DNA from: Hydractinia symbiolongicarpus
Taxonomy: Eukaryota > Cnidaria > Hydrozoa > Anthoathecata > Hydractiniidae
Direction of reading: 5' to 3'
Length of the DNA stretch: 64,000 nt
Assembly: GCF_029227915.1 (NCBI RefSeq)
Contig: NC_079879.1
Location: 23,080,501-23,144,500, forward strand
Shown here: piece after piece, positions 1-13,500 of the stretch
Layout of the letters: every line of letters starts with the position of its first letter
How positions within the stretch are numbered: position 1 is the stretch's first letter
Notes under the pieces: generated by a model
Told to the model about the DNA's origin: nothing
The model's database searches: none
The model's input: only the letters and a program-made list of their open reading frames with translations
Program-made: the position numbers and the translations under genes

Positions 1-2486
1 ACACCAAGACCCACAGCATTGTTTTTTTTTGTTTCATTGTTTTCTTTGTTTTTCAGCATTGTTTCTTTAAAATAGAAAAAAAATTGGCTAGATTCACACC
101 TAATATAATACAGCATAGTTACACTGTGATTCGTTTAATCTATATTTGGCATTTAACTGAAGTTGCATACTAATTATACTGCAACAGAATATTTGCAGAG
201 CTAAGCGAAGCGAGCGGAGCCCATTTGGCATTTAAGCGTGTATTATTTTTCTATTTTCTATTTAAAATTTTTTGGATGAAAGTGTCACTTTTTGCACTCG
301 ATAAGTCAAATTCCCTCAGTCTCTGTTATCCCAATTTTTTCCTGCCTGCTCTACGCTCCGGGAACGAGGTGTCTATTTTTAAGAACACTGTCCTATTCGA
401 AAATATCATTTGAATAAAACTGTGAAAAACAAAACAAACTGAATTTTTTTGTGTGTTCATATGAGTAAGTTAAGTTGGTGTCATGTTAGGCAACAACAAC
501 AGCTCATGCAATATGTCACAATATACAACATATGGTTGGAATTATATAGCACCATCTCAAAATGAATGTTGAACAAGGTTAGTAGTTCAAATAAAGTTTG
601 ATTAGTCTTTGTACAGAGGCAACGTTAGCTAAACAAGCAAGGAAAGATAGCTTTGACTCAGTCTGCAGCTTTTTGTAATTTCTGATAAGTATGGATTAGC
701 TAGATAATTTATTTGAGATTTTTAGCGATTTTCTTTTGAATTTTGTGATACAAATAAATAGTGAAAATAAAAAAAATCATCTTTAACCAAAAGCGTATTG
801 ATGTGAACCTTTTCGTCCGAACCTGCTTTTTCTTTCTTTACATCTACTTTACAGATTGCGCAACCTGAAAAAAACGTTAGCTGTTGCTAACGTTTAGCTG
901 TTGCTAAAAATTTTTAAACTACAAAATCAGTTGTTAGGAGGAGAGGAACTTTAAATCTGTTTTTGTTAAGCTAAACACAACTTTTTTCTGTTTATTCAGT
1001 TTCTTTATAATTTAACTTGGAAAAAAACATATTCAAACAGTAAAAAAATGTTGTTGTTTTTACTGTTTGTACAACAAGAAAAAAGCTCCTGAAAAACAAT
1101 GTTGTCTGTTACGTCATGCTTTGGTTCAACTTATCTGTTTTGTTCGATTTATCAAATTTGAAGACACTGCAATGCAGGTCAATAACCAGAATGCTTTATA
1201 AGAGTGCACATAACATTGCTCAATTAACCTTTATTTCTGATTTGTATGAAAATGTTTTTAAGATTTTTTACTAAACGCCTATTCTCTGATTTTTCTAGAT
1301 TTTTTTGTTAAACAAACAGAAAAACCCCGGAAAGGGAAAAGTGTGTTTAATTATAGAAACCTAAGAAAATCTATGCCGCAAAATGTTTGCTGTTTATACG
1401 CTCTGAAAACAAGTTCATATTGTATTACATATTACACAGGGACCTGTATGTTCCTGCTCTGCAACCCTGTATAATGATCTGGACCTGCCTACTATGCCCT
1501 TGCCTGTACCACCCACACCTTGGCTACTCCTGCCTTGCAGATTCCTTGCTGTGCTTAATGCCTTTGCCTTGGCAACCTCTCTGCATCCCTTTCTATACAT
1601 TGAATAAAAGTTTTCCTTGACTATACTGTATGCAATATTATCATTATTATAAAAATTATAAATTTCTAAACATGAAAAAACAACATACTTGTTGAAAGAA
1701 AACCAAATATATAACAACATTCATCATTTAGTAGCTAGCTAGCTAGCTAAGCTGCATGTTCTCGTATATCGTCGTTAAAAAGGTGGTGTCAGCATATCTA
1801 CAAGTAAATGTTGATGAAATATATGAAAGTGTTCTGTGAAAATATATAGCTATCAAAATTATTTGATGGTATTAAAATCAAATCACACATAAGTTAAGTA
1901 AAAGTAAAAAAAACTTAAAGACCTAGATTGAATTTAGTTTTCCAACAACATCGCTTTCTAATTCTAAATTCTTGGAACTATACAAACAAAACAAATGATT
2001 TTGCTTGCTGGCCCATGTTACAGTCGGGTTATTTCATATACATTTAAAGAAACAAAGCGAGACAAAGGTAAGACTTTTCGTTTCCGTGGATTTAAAAAAT
2101 TCTTCACTAGCCTAGATGCACAAGTGCATTGCTTTGTGACGCGTCCTAGAAGAAATGCAAAATCGATTCCTTTACAGCAAGTTAACAATTTAATTTTTAC
2201 GTCTCACGCTCCCAAAGGGTGTTTTGCCACTTCAATGCTTGAGAATATCTAGTAATTATTCTCTGTTTTTACATATTCATTAGATCATTCAAAAGTTTCC
2301 ATAATGGTCAAGTCTAAATTTGGCGCTGTAGTTTACATAATGGGGCATTCGATTCCAACTTTCTTTTTATACGTCCACACAATGCGATGTTCTGAAATTA
2401 CCATACTGAAATCGACATAATTTCAGCAGTCACTTTAATTAATGACGTATCCTCTGTGTTTAATGAAATATATATTTTAGCTTATA
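1..2486. other. Left intergenic region, no gene recognised
   Basis: AT-rich DNA with many homopolymer runs. Short open frames exist (for example 1387-1720 on both strands and 1995-2252) but none shows a recognisable domain, and they overlap one another on opposite strands. Positions 1440-1615 are richer in GC than the surroundings and may be an old repeat copy. A short AGCT tandem lies at about 1730-1750. The stretch just before 2487 probably contains the MRPS16 promoter and 5' untranslated region; a pyrimidine-poor acceptor-like tttag ends at 2480. Confidence 0.5.
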
Positions 2487-2846
2487 ATGAGAAAGCCTGT
2501 GACTACTCTGCGTTTGGCGTATTATGGATGCCCAAACCGACCGTTTTTTCACATAGTGGCTACAAAAAGAAGAATTGCACGCAACAGAGGGTATTATGAG
2601 CAAGTGGGGACATATGATCCATTGCCAAACAGCAGAAATGATAAACTCGTAGCACTTAATATGGACAGAATTAAATATTGGTTGAGTCAAGGTTGTTCAA
2701 CTTCAAAACCTGTTTCAAGACTTCTGGCATTAGCTGGTATATTTCCATTGGACCAAAAAACATTATCTCTTGCTAGTCTTAATACAAGCAAAAAAAAGCA
2801 AAGCAATGATATTCTTGTGAAAGAAGACAAATCAAATGATTTATGA
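2487..2846 (+). CDS. MRPS16: Mitochondrial small-subunit ribosomal protein bS16m (MRPS16)
   Basis: A 119-residue protein in one coding exon. It is a structural component of the small subunit of the mitochondrial ribosome, homologous to bacterial S16. The sequence shows the family hallmarks: an N-terminal TLRLAYYGCPNRPFFHIV strand region, then EQVGTYDPLPNS, then LVALNMDRIKYWLSQG and SKPVSRLLALAGIFP. The lysine-rich tail (about residues 97-119) is variable, as is usual in this family. The start at 2487 immediately precedes the conserved core, so an N-terminal targeting peptide is short or absent, as can occur in S16 proteins. A polyadenylation signal AATAAA lies about 10 bases past the stop. 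CDC25 begins only about 690 bases downstream on the same strand. Identification is by motif recognition. Confidence 0.93.
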   Translation: MRKPVTTLRLAYYGCPNRPFFHIVATKRRIARNRGYYEQVGTYDPLPNSRNDKLVALNMDRIKYWLSQGCSTSKPVSRLLALAGIFPLDQKTLSLASLNTSKKKQSNDILVKEDKSNDL

Positions 2847-3531
2847 CAGCTTGAATAAAAATGTAAATTTTACAATGATTGTGTCATCCTTGCTTTATAT
2901 AAAGTATTGTGCTTTAAATTTTGCTGTTTTTATATATCATATAGTTATTATTATTTTTTTTTAAACTTTTTTTTATTTATATACCAATGATTTAACATAA
3001 TCCATCAAAACTTAAAAAATGTGTTTGTGCTTGTGTAAAAAAATATATTTCTGAATTTTTCATTATTTGTGGTAAAGTTTCTATTTTGATTCTAATAACT
3101 CATTCAGCAGTTGTTTTCATTGTCTTTTTCATCCAAAAGAATGCTTTTTCTACTCCTTATTTATTGAAGCAAGTACAGAGCTAAATGAAAGAATCATCTT
3201 TTTATGTTGTATACTCAGATTAAAGAAACTCTGCAAGGGTAAAAAAAATCTACACACAACCAATTGTTCATACTTTGACAGAGTACATTGGATCACAATA
3301 TTATGAAATTTTCCAGTATTTTCAGATTTGTGAGGGGCACAAAACTGTTATATATGTAAATTTCCGTGGCCTGAATGTCATGTTTCATTATGTGTGGAAA
3401 CAAGCATTTGTACAATTGCTTGCTTTATGTGTATTTAAATGTCTTTATGAAAAATAATTTTCTAGAAAATCATCCACAAATTTTGAAACAGCTGGCCTGT
3501 TAGAAAATAGCTAATTTATCTGTCATTAATC
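2847..3531 (+). other. MRPS16 3' end and CDC25 upstream region
   Basis: AATAAA at 2854-2859 probably ends the MRPS16 transcript. The remaining ~650 bases are AT-rich and should hold the CDC25 promoter and 5' UTR. A 60-codon open frame at 3275-3457 has no recognisable domain. No clear TATA box could be chosen among the many AT runs. Confidence 0.45.
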
Positions 3532-6500
3532 ATGGATCGTCGTAGAAGCTTAGGTTTTGTACCTATCAAACTCCCAGATTCAGTGTGCAATAACTTGTTT
3601 TCGATGGGAAGTGATGATAAAAGATCTTTGATGTCTCCGATGACTGAACTTTCAGTAAATCTAGAGTTAAGGTATGTCATTGTTTTTTACATTTATTATA
3701 GTAAAAGTCTAATTCACTGAGACTTTTTTCATCTATATTTTACAAACTATATTTATAGTTCAATGTCAACACCACGTCGCCGGCTTTCCTTGTCTGAAAA
3801 TGGAACGCCTACACCAAAACGTGCAAATTCTGTTACTGAATCGATAGAGTCTGGTAACTATAATGTTATGTATAGAATATTTTTATGTACCGGTGTAAAA
3901 TGCTACTCTTGTAGAACCCCTATATAATCAAATGTTTTTTTAAAAAGACGGGGCAAAGTTTTAAAGATCAGGAATGTTTGTATAAACTTCAGAAATGTTT
4001 TTTAACTTTATGATTTATGTTTTTAACTAGGAATAGGATCTCCACTAGCTGATATACAAGGAATGGAATCACCATTAACACTATGTCCGGACTTTGACTC
4101 ACCAACAATAGAAAACATACGGTATGTATGAATAACATTTTCTTCTGATCTAATTTTTAAACAAACAATATTTTTTGAGCTGAAAATATAATTTTTTTAG
4201 GGCAAGAAAAGGCTCAACTTCTTCTGCAAATTCATTTAATATGCGAAGGTGAATGATAGTTCTTAATACTTTTTTTGCAAACACCCACAGTTGAGTTGGA
4301 AGAAAATTTGCTTCCTGTTTTAAAGTTTTAAAAACACCACAACAACTTCCTATTGCTGAGATATATGTGGTCTATTTTTACTAACTATTGTTGTTTATGT
4401 TTATAAGTGAGAATACGATGAGAATGGGAAGTACCATTAATTTGACAATAATTTTTGAGCTTCCTTGTGGTTATGGCTGTAAGAAAATGGGACCAATCAT
4501 ATAAGAATTAGAGGAAAAAAGTTTATGCTGATGATGTAAATTTGCAAAAAATGATATTTTTAAGCCTGAATAATAAAAAAAACATTAAAAGAATGCACTT
4601 AAAATAAAAGGCAATTATGTTGCTTAACAACAAATCAAGGATCAACTTAATAGCAGTTTTTAGTATACATTTTGTACCTTTCTCATTCATTTTATAATTA
4701 TTATGAATCTCTAATGAACAAAGCAGCTGAGATTATGACCTTGATACATTTTTGAACAATTCTATGAAAACAGCCTCTACTGTTTACATTAGTTTACAAC
4801 AAAGCTTTTTATATTTTCACTAGAGAAATAGCTAGTGAAAGGTGTGATAACAATAGAGTTAAGCTGTGATCAGGTTTTTGTTTGTGCAAATCACCAGGTG
4901 ATAATGGATGACTAATAATATACCCATGTGTTCAGTTTAGTACAAATCAAAAGAAACTTGGGATCTAAAGGGAATTTTTTTGCATTTCAATTTTAATTAA
5001 AAAAATATTTGATACACTTTCACTGCTTGCAAAACATGAAAATAGACTTAAGATATAATAGTGTAATTTTTTTTCTGTGCCCTTTTTTTCCTTACAAAAA
5101 ATCTTAAGTGCAACAAATGTTAAGTTTTTGTTGCTTTTATTAAAAGTATGAAAAAAAGATTAAATTAATTTATGATTAGGATTACAGTCTAAGATTACAA
5201 AGATGAAAAAAAATGGATAATTTTTTAAAAAAGAAATTGATCTTCAAACTACGCATTTTTTAAAGGAAAATGAGCCTCAACAACCCTAAAATCTTAAGAA
5301 AAATTTAAGAAAATCCCTAGCCTTAGCGTTTAAAATTCAATTTTTGGAGATCTTGATATTTACCTTTACAGTTACTAATTCACCATAATTTTAAAACACA
5401 ACAGTCAATTATACATCCTAACAATTTTTTATCCAAAAAATAACAAAAGAAGTCTCTTTTATTTAATAAAAATAAAAGATGTGTCAAATGAAATCCAAAG
5501 CTATAATGTTATTTACAGCTTGTGATAAAATATTGTTGTTATTTATAAAGAAAATTCCAGCCTATATTCAGGCATTTTGCTAAAAAATTAAGGCTTAGGT
5601 CAAAAAACAGCTTTCTTGTAAAAAAAGATTGTGTATTTTTTTTTTACTTTTCTTGCTGAAAGAAGATGGTTTTTTTTTTGGAGAAAAAAAAGAATTTTAC
5701 TTGACCTTGGTTTTCGTAGATTGACCTTTCACACTCTGGAATGTTAGTTATGTGAAAAAAATACTTCTATTTTAAGTAGAACTTGAAAATATTTAAAAGA
5801 AGACGTTTTTAAACATTTTAATAAATAGTATTACCTGTCAAAGTGTCCCTCATTGTTAGCTTGTTTGATATAGCTGTGATGTAAAACAGTTTTCCAGTGT
5901 TGTTTCTTAACTTACAACTCTAGTGAGCTCTGTAAGCAAACCCACTTTCATATTCACGTTTATCTAAAAAAATGCCTTTTTTGGCCAGGTAAATTATGCT
6001 TAAAATATTGCATCATAAATGCAAAAAACTGTACTTTGCAGCAGGAGGAAAATAAATCATAAACCAGGCCTTTAGAAAAAATAAACACAAAAACAGTTTT
6101 ACTTTTCAATTGAAACTGGGGTTTTGGGCTTTTGTTTTTCCAAATGTTTTCGTTTCAAAGGCAATTAACAAGCCTTTAGTAATTGACCTAATCTTGGTCC
6201 AAGATTTCCCTAGTCATTCATTAGGGAGTTCATACTCTAATAATATTAAAAGTTTGTAAAAATTAAAATAACTAAATTTGCTAGTAAAATTGTGGTTGCG
6301 TTAACCAAGCCTTGAGTAATTGACCTAAGTGTGGGCCAAGATTGTCCCTAGTTATTTAGTAGGGAGTTGACATCAAATATTTCCACTTGTTTTCAAGTTA
6401 TTAGGCCTCTGACTTTAATGTGCAATGGAAGGGTCAGTTAATTTTTAAAATGATATTAAGGTCCATCTAAACATATTAGCGTTGTTCTGTAATGTTAAAA

Positions 6501-9500
6501 AAAATTGAGACTACCTTTTTCGACCACATCATAGGAAAATGAATACATTCCTATCATACAAAACTGGTCTATTGTTATAAGCAAAGTGCCTGGTTTATAT
6601 CCTTATCTTGTCTTTTTAGACGGATTATGGCAAGACGTAGCTTTTCATCTCCAGTAAGTTGATTTCATACAATAAGTGCTAAGCTTTACTAAACGGTCTC
6701 TCATGATTTATACCGTGTTTATCCATATGAAGTTTAAAATTACCAATTGAGAATCACAGTCTTAATTTCTCAGTCTTTTTTTAATATTTACCCGATATTC
6801 TCTGCATGGTTTTTAATAAGAAATTCAGATTTCTTTATTTCTTGGATTATTGTAACCAGTTATTGTACTTGCAGTTTTATTACTTACTTTAGGTTATGAC
6901 TAGAAAACCCCTTGAACCACTAAGTTTTAATGACCAAAACTCACCACAGAATTCACCATTTAAGCCAATTATTAACAATGCAGAAGAAAATCACAGTGAT
7001 TTGTCCATGTGCGAAATGTCTGATCAGTTTCCGGAACTGGACGACTGCAAATTTCAGTTAAAGAGAAAATATGTGGGAAGATCTAATTCTGCTCCTCCAG
7101 TACGTTGTTGCATGTTTGTTTTCATTTTCTTCTTTGTTTTGAAACAACGAAAAATAAATATCTAGTTGAAATTTCTAAAAAAACAATTTATTGGTCTGTA
7201 TACAGCTAACACAGTCGTACCTTATTATATCCTTAAAAATGGCAACAACATTAAAAACTTTTGCAGTGCCACATGTATTTCTAAACATTAACAATATCAA
7301 TTCATGTATTCATATTAGGCATTCACTACTGTAAAATCATTTTAGGATGTATTTGACGATATGCAGTATCATAATTTTGAAAGCCAGTTGTCAAAAGGTA
7401 GCGACGATGATGGCTTTTTTGATGAACTTTCCAAAGATTCAGAATGTATGAACTCAAATCTATCATCGAGCGTTCCAACAAATTTAATGGGACTGATGGC
7501 GGGTCCTATAGTGTCGAAAGAGTTTCCAGAAGAAGATAAAGAAAACTGCGCTCCTCAGGTGTGTAAAATAATGATAAAATATTGAAAGATTTCTGTGTAC
7601 TGAAACTTAACCATATATCGTAATTTTCTAATTTATTTTCTCTATGTTGCAGCCAGTCTTTAGAAAACCAATTGGAGTGCCTATCCGAAAAACAAGGTCG
7701 AAATCATTTTCAATCAAGGTATAGGATCATGCAGAAGTTCAAATTGACTTTCTAATTTTGAATAAGCAGGTCAATCTCAACTTTATTGAATTTAATTACC
7801 TTCTTTTCTTATTAGCGAGACAACCCATGCGAGAACAGTCCTAGTCCTGTTTCTAGAAAGAAAAGACAAAGGTAATAGCAAACGTTTTTTTTTCTTTTTT
7901 GTTTAAATTGTTATTTTCTCCTGGTGAAATTCTCTTTCTTTTTAAGATTTGTCAGAAGTCAGTCTACCTTAGATGTTAATGCTATGGCACCTGTCCAAAA
8001 AGTAATTCTTTTATATTATTTCTGTTTAATATAACTAATATTTCTTTCTGTCCCTGCATGTTACAACTTGCTATAATATTGTAGATACTAACTGCACCGT
8101 TACCTTCAAGAGGATTGTTTCGATCGCAATCATTTGATACACATGTTACTAAATCACCCAGTGTTGACATTACATCCTTGTTTGGTAAATTATTTTCTTG
8201 CGAATGATTTCCATTTGTTATTCTCTGTGAGCTCAATAAAATGTTGGTTTTATGTTAATGCATACTTCTAAATGGTACCTACTATTTTTGTTCCTTTTCA
8301 GACATGGACAACAAGAACTTAATTGGAGACAAGACTAGAGTAAGTTCTTTTGTGCTTACAATTAAGTGAATGAATAATAATTATCTTGCAGGCCAGGATA
8401 AATCAAATTACTTTATTAAGGTTGGCTACCAATTTACCCTATCAGTTATATGCTTTTAAATTTAGGAATATTGTTTACCGACATTAGAATCTAAACATCC
8501 TGACTTGAAGGGGATTTCCCCAGAAACCGTAAGTTTATTTGTACCTTTTGATCCTTAAAGTGTATTGTGTTTGTCAATTGTCAACACGTGCTTCGTAAAA
8601 TCTTTTCAATTCGAGCATGAATCGTAGGCTTATTAAAATTTCTTTTTTTAGTTGGCAAGCGTGATGGATGGTGACTTTAAACACGTGATCGATGAGGTTT
8701 TTATCATTGATTCTCGTTACCCATATGAATATGAAGGAGGCCATATCAAGGTGCAATTTTGTTATATGCATGTTGTTATTGTATTACCTGTGTCTCAAAA
8801 TCTACATGGTCGAGGAAGGTCAGGATATTTGACGTTGAGAAATAGCCTGAGAGAAACGTCAATATTTGGTCCGGTTAAGAAAAATTTGGAATAGATCTTC
8901 CATTGTCACAAATCATAAAGATTTGTCTATGCAACAAGCCCTTGAATTGCAACATGTTTTAATTTTTAAATGTTGTCTCTTCGAAACTTTTGCCTCTTTT
9001 TTCCTGATTTTGAATAGTATCATTGATTGGTGAGAATCATAGAAATAGTAGTTATTTGATTTTCTATTGATGTGGTAGATGTTGGGAATTATTATGTAGT
9101 ATCTTTTCTCAGATGTTAAATAATAATCTTCTCGTTTTTTTAGGGAGCTTTAAATATATACGAGAAACCAGAGCTCGTTCAGCAATTTCTTCAAAATCCA
9201 AAATGCAATCCAGATAAAAGACAAATTTTTGTTTTTCATTGCGAGTTTTCTTCGAAGCGTGGACCAGCCATGTAAGTGATGCGTTACTATTTTTGCTATC
9301 CCGTGTCAATTTTATCTTAGATTACCATTGCTTAGACTGTTTTTTAGGGCCGTTTTGCTTTTTTCAAGTAGAGTTGCGAAATTTTAAGGTCCTAGCGGTT
9401 TTCCGAACAACATTTTCCATTTTGGTTACTTTAAAAACTGAATAATTCTACTGTTAGTAATCTAAGTGTATTGGGAGTGGTATTGAGGTGGGGGGGAGGC

Positions 9501-10527
9501 TGGTCTATTCTGTGTGTTTTTTTTGTTTTTTTTGTAAAAGGTGAAGTAGCCCGAGTGTGGGTGTTGTCCCACCCCTGTCTTAAATCTGAACACTTTTTTA
9601 TATTCGTTTTTTTAAACATATTTTAGGTGTCGTTTCCTCCGCAATCAAGACAGGGACGTGCATCAAAACTGTTACCCGAAGCTCTACTATCCGGAGATGT
9701 ATCTGTTAGAAGGTGGCTACAAAGATTTTTTCGCTAATAAGAAGGTATACTATATATACTACACTTTTCCCTCCTTTTTACGGCAGGGTTGTTGCTCAAT
9801 TTGAAAGGACTAAGCAAAGTCGTCTTACTTTGATTCACCCAAGTTGCTTTTACTTGCGTCGGTTCAGACGGGATGTTCCTCTTCACTTCAAAGGATGTTT
9901 TTTGAAAATTTATTTTGTTCATGAAAAATATTTTTGAGCAGATGAATTTACTTATTTTTGGTATGTTTTAAGTATCTCATAAAAGTATCGTGTTTCTTGT
10001 GCAAGGCATGTATGTTTGCTAGTCGTGATAAGGGGATTGTAAATGACAGCGTATTTATTTCTTCCGGTTTTGTCAGCTTAAATTATTTATCTGTCTATGG
10101 GCAGACCGACTTGCTTCTTGTGTAAACACGTTTTATTCTTAGTAAAGGTATAATGAAGTAGTTGACATATCTGCTACGCGCCTTTTTTTATAAAAACAAT
10201 GTAGGTACTTTCAATCGCTTTTCACGGTGTTTTCTTTCAAGTTAAAAAGCATCCAGGCTGAACCAAAAAAAGAATTTTTTCCATAAATAAATCGTGTAAT
10301 CGAAACAGGCCGGTCAACCAGACCAGCTTGCCTCATAGGGCTGGATGCATAGGTGTATATGTACGCCTATATGCACAAATGTTTTCTTTTAGACTTATTG
10401 CCAACCTGAAGTATACCGCGAGATGTTAGATCCTCAGTTTTCACAGGAACTAAAGAAATTCTCGAAGCGTTCGAAGTCCTGGAGTGAAGATAAATCCATG
10501 CGAAGGAGAACAGGTTTAAGATACTGA
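3532..10527 (+). CDS. CDC25: CDC25 dual-specificity phosphatase, 17 coding exons
   Basis: Predicted 561 residues. CDC25 removes inhibitory phosphates from the Thr-Tyr pair of cyclin-dependent kinases and drives entry into mitosis. Exons: 3532-3671, 3759-3853, 4031-4121, 4201-4248, 6620-6653, 6893-7099, 7346-7558, 7653-7718, 7816-7871, 7947-8001, 8085-8184, 8302-8339, 8466-8528, 8652-8750, 9144-9271, 9627-9744, 10393-10527; all junctions are GT-AG and phases agree. The N-terminal ~380 residues are Ser/Thr-Pro rich (SPMTEL, GTPTPKR, GSPLAD), as expected of a regulatory region phosphorylated by kinases. The C-terminal rhodanese-type domain has the family pre-motif ([18 protein letters not shown]), [18 protein letters not shown], the phosphate loop [10 protein letters not shown] (Cys about 468, Arg about 474) and [17 protein letters not shown]. 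The loop position before Arg is Lys rather than the usual animal Glu. The tail is Arg/Lys/Ser rich. Confidence 0.95.
4249..6619 (+). repeat. Large CDC25 intron with a diverged direct repeat
   Basis: This 2.4-kb intron 4 is very AT-rich with no coding signal. Two copies of a ~75-base segment lie at about 6160-6235 and 6297-6374. They share the order 'aagcctt(t/g)agtaattgacctaa', 'ccaagatt', 'ccctagt' and 'agtagggagtt' or 'attagggagtt', with substitutions between. The pair may be the two ends of a short direct-repeat element or a local duplication. No terminal inverted repeat was seen around them. Confidence 0.55.
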
Positions 10528-13500
10528 GAGCTGCTCCTGTTTTTATAATGTAGTTCGTAGTAGGTTGTTTCAAATTATGGCGTTTTATTATTTATTATAT
10601 AAAAAAAAGTGTGAATATTTGTATATAATGACCAATTTTTGTGCACTGCGAAATGTACAATGCAGTCGTACTTAAAAACAAACTCGTTTGCGTTCTACAC
10701 CTGAACGGATTGCCAAAGCGCTCCTTCGTCTGAACTACTTTGTGTATTACAGTAATATTTTAAAAATCTAAATCATTTAATGCAGTCCCCTGTGCATTAT
10801 TTTACTTAACGGTTGAGAGCTATCCTTATGCGCCGGCGCATGTGAAATTTAAGCAGACACAATGGATTGTGGTTATAGTCGCATAATGCGCGGGTTGCGT
10901 AGTTTTATCAACTTGAAAATTTATTTTATTATTTTTTTTGTGTTGAGTTTTTAATACTCCTTCAATGTGTATCAAGTTTTCAATAAAATATATTTTCACT
11001 GACTGATCCATTTTTTTTCTTTTGTTTTGGCTGCAATTTAAAATCACCATATTTGATGTTGTTATATTGGGAAGCAGAAAAAACACATCCGTTCGCATTT
11101 TTATGTACTTTCACATAAACTTAATGCCTCGATAACATCAAACACAACTTAGAGGTGCTTAGAAAGAGGTGCTGAATTACAAATCGATTTACAGATTTAT
11201 TAAATTTACTTTCTCCAAAATTTATAACTTAAGGAAGTCAATTTGTCATTTTCTATGTTATTACCTACATGTTACGAAAATTTCTTGGATGAATCAAAAG
11301 AAACTAAATGACGTCACCTCTGTATACTAACCATCGAAATCAAAGCAACGTCTGGCGTCAGGTCCATTCAAGGGCATTTTGTCTTGCTTTCCCTTGAAAA
11401 TTTGCCTGTGCTGGTGTTGTTTGAAATTTCGCCAACATTTAAATCATGTTAAGTTAAAGAGAAACATTCAGTGAAAAAATATCAGACCAAGTTTTGCGGG
11501 TGAAAAATATTCTAATCTAATTTGGACTTTTTTTTAATTTTTGGACCGAAGTCATAAAACTTATCATCAAAGAAGGAAAAATGGAGCCACATAACAAAGT
11601 TTACGACATGATAATAGTGACAGTGATAATATATGTTCATAAACTGTTTTAAAAAACAATTTTTTAGGGAACATTTTTATTTGAGGTCGTTTCGGACGTA
11701 CATACGTTGATATTCAATAGTTCCAGAAATTTCGTTTGTCTGAAATTTTTTGCACCTAATGTACCAGATTCTAAATGTTTTTGAAAGTATGAACCTTCTT
11801 GGTGCAAAAGTAGCAAATAGTACAACAGAAAAAGTAACCTGGTCCCCATACTGAAATCTGCTCATTCCGAGCTTGCAAATGATAGTTATTTTCGGGATTT
11901 GATTAGCTGGTAATAATAGCTTCTCTGTTCCTGTTAGCTAAAAAAGAAAGATACATAACCAACTAACCAACTAACTTACATTATTTTCTCGTAGAAAATG
12001 CTTTTAAAGTGAAATTTTCGTTTGCAATCTTGACATCACCAAATCTAAATTCAAAAGGAAGAACGCATTTCTTTGTGGTGCGTTGCCGCATGACAATGAC
12101 ATACACTGCGTTTTTGTTTTTTGGTTTCAAAACAACTACTGTGTTGATTAATTTTAGCAAAGACTTAACTTTGCAAGGTTAAAAAAGTCAATCTCAGATA
12201 TTTCACAAAGAAATTTTTGCGAATCGGTCTACTTTATCCAAACACTTGCTTTTTTTCGCGAATGGACCAACATTAGATATTCTGCAAGGAATTATTTTCA
12301 CAATATAGCATTTTCCATACAAGCATAACCGATTACTGTGGAAAGTTTATCATTTCTTGAACATAATAGTTTAGTAGCCGACGTTTCGGGAGATCCTTCT
12401 CCCATCATCGGGGAAAGTTTAAGAAAGGATAAACTTTCCACAGTAATATGAATACTGAACAGACAAACCGAAACAATATCTTCAATAAAAGCATAACCGA
12501 GTAAAGCAATTGGTGGAAAGGTCAATGGGTTGCAAAGATATTCGCGAAATGTTCAAAAAAGTAGGAAACGTAATAAAGAAATGCTTACATAGTGTCGCCA
12601 GAGAAACGGAATAGTTAGAAAGTGGGAAAAATTACGCTTTATCTCAAACGATTTTTCACGAACTGACTTTTTCCAGAATTATCGCGCAAAGAAATTTTCG
12701 CCGGATATAGGTAAAATGCGTAAATATTTATCTCCACGAAAATTAATCAACTTAAGGTACATTTTAACTTCGTATATTAATAAGAAACAACACGTGGCTC
12801 CAGAATATAGATTCAATCTCAATATGCCACAGCGTTTTCGACAAAGTTAGCACGGTACACTAAATGCCTTTTTAACATTACATTGCACATTAGTCCACGA
12901 ATTTGCCTGCAAAGTACTAAAGTAGTTTGTTTAAAAGTCTCAATTCAGCTACTAGCAACAAACGCAGAACGGCTTTTATTATAGCATTTTTAAGTTTTTT
13001 TGTCATCTAAAAATCGTTTTTGACATACATTGCTCCGAGGATTGAACTGTTTCGTTTTCGACGAGTATGGCACTGAGCAAAATAAAGCTAAAAAAAACTC
13101 GGTAAATATTTGCCTGTTTGCATACTATACTTTTTTTTTGCTTCAACTAGACTTGGAATGCTTGGTTGGGCTTTTTTGGTCTTAGTAATTGCATCAATTT
13201 TACTATTCCTTTAACGGCGTCTCATTAATTCTCTCACAACTTCGGGGGATGAAGGTCCTAAAAGGGAAAAAGAGAAAGGGCCTCGTTTCAGTCCGCAAAC
13301 TCTTTGACGTGTTTCAGCGCGTTGAATGTGAATATTTTGACTTAAAACCTTGAAGAAACATTCTAAAAGATGTTTGCTCCCCCTTCATGTTTTTTCACTT
13401 TCGACATCGCGCTCTCTCTATTCGTGCAGAAAATTTCGCAGACATAGCGAGTGAGCCATTAACAGATTTTGCGGAAAAAAAACTTTTCGAGGATTATGCT

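Noticed and set aside
1387-1720. Overlapping frames on both strands in the GC-richer patch
   Set aside because: Two strands open at once and no known domain; more likely an old repeat.
12298-12525. 75-codon minus-strand frame across the hammerhead-like block
   Set aside because: Its sequence follows the inverted repeats and ribozyme-like motif rather than a protein pattern.
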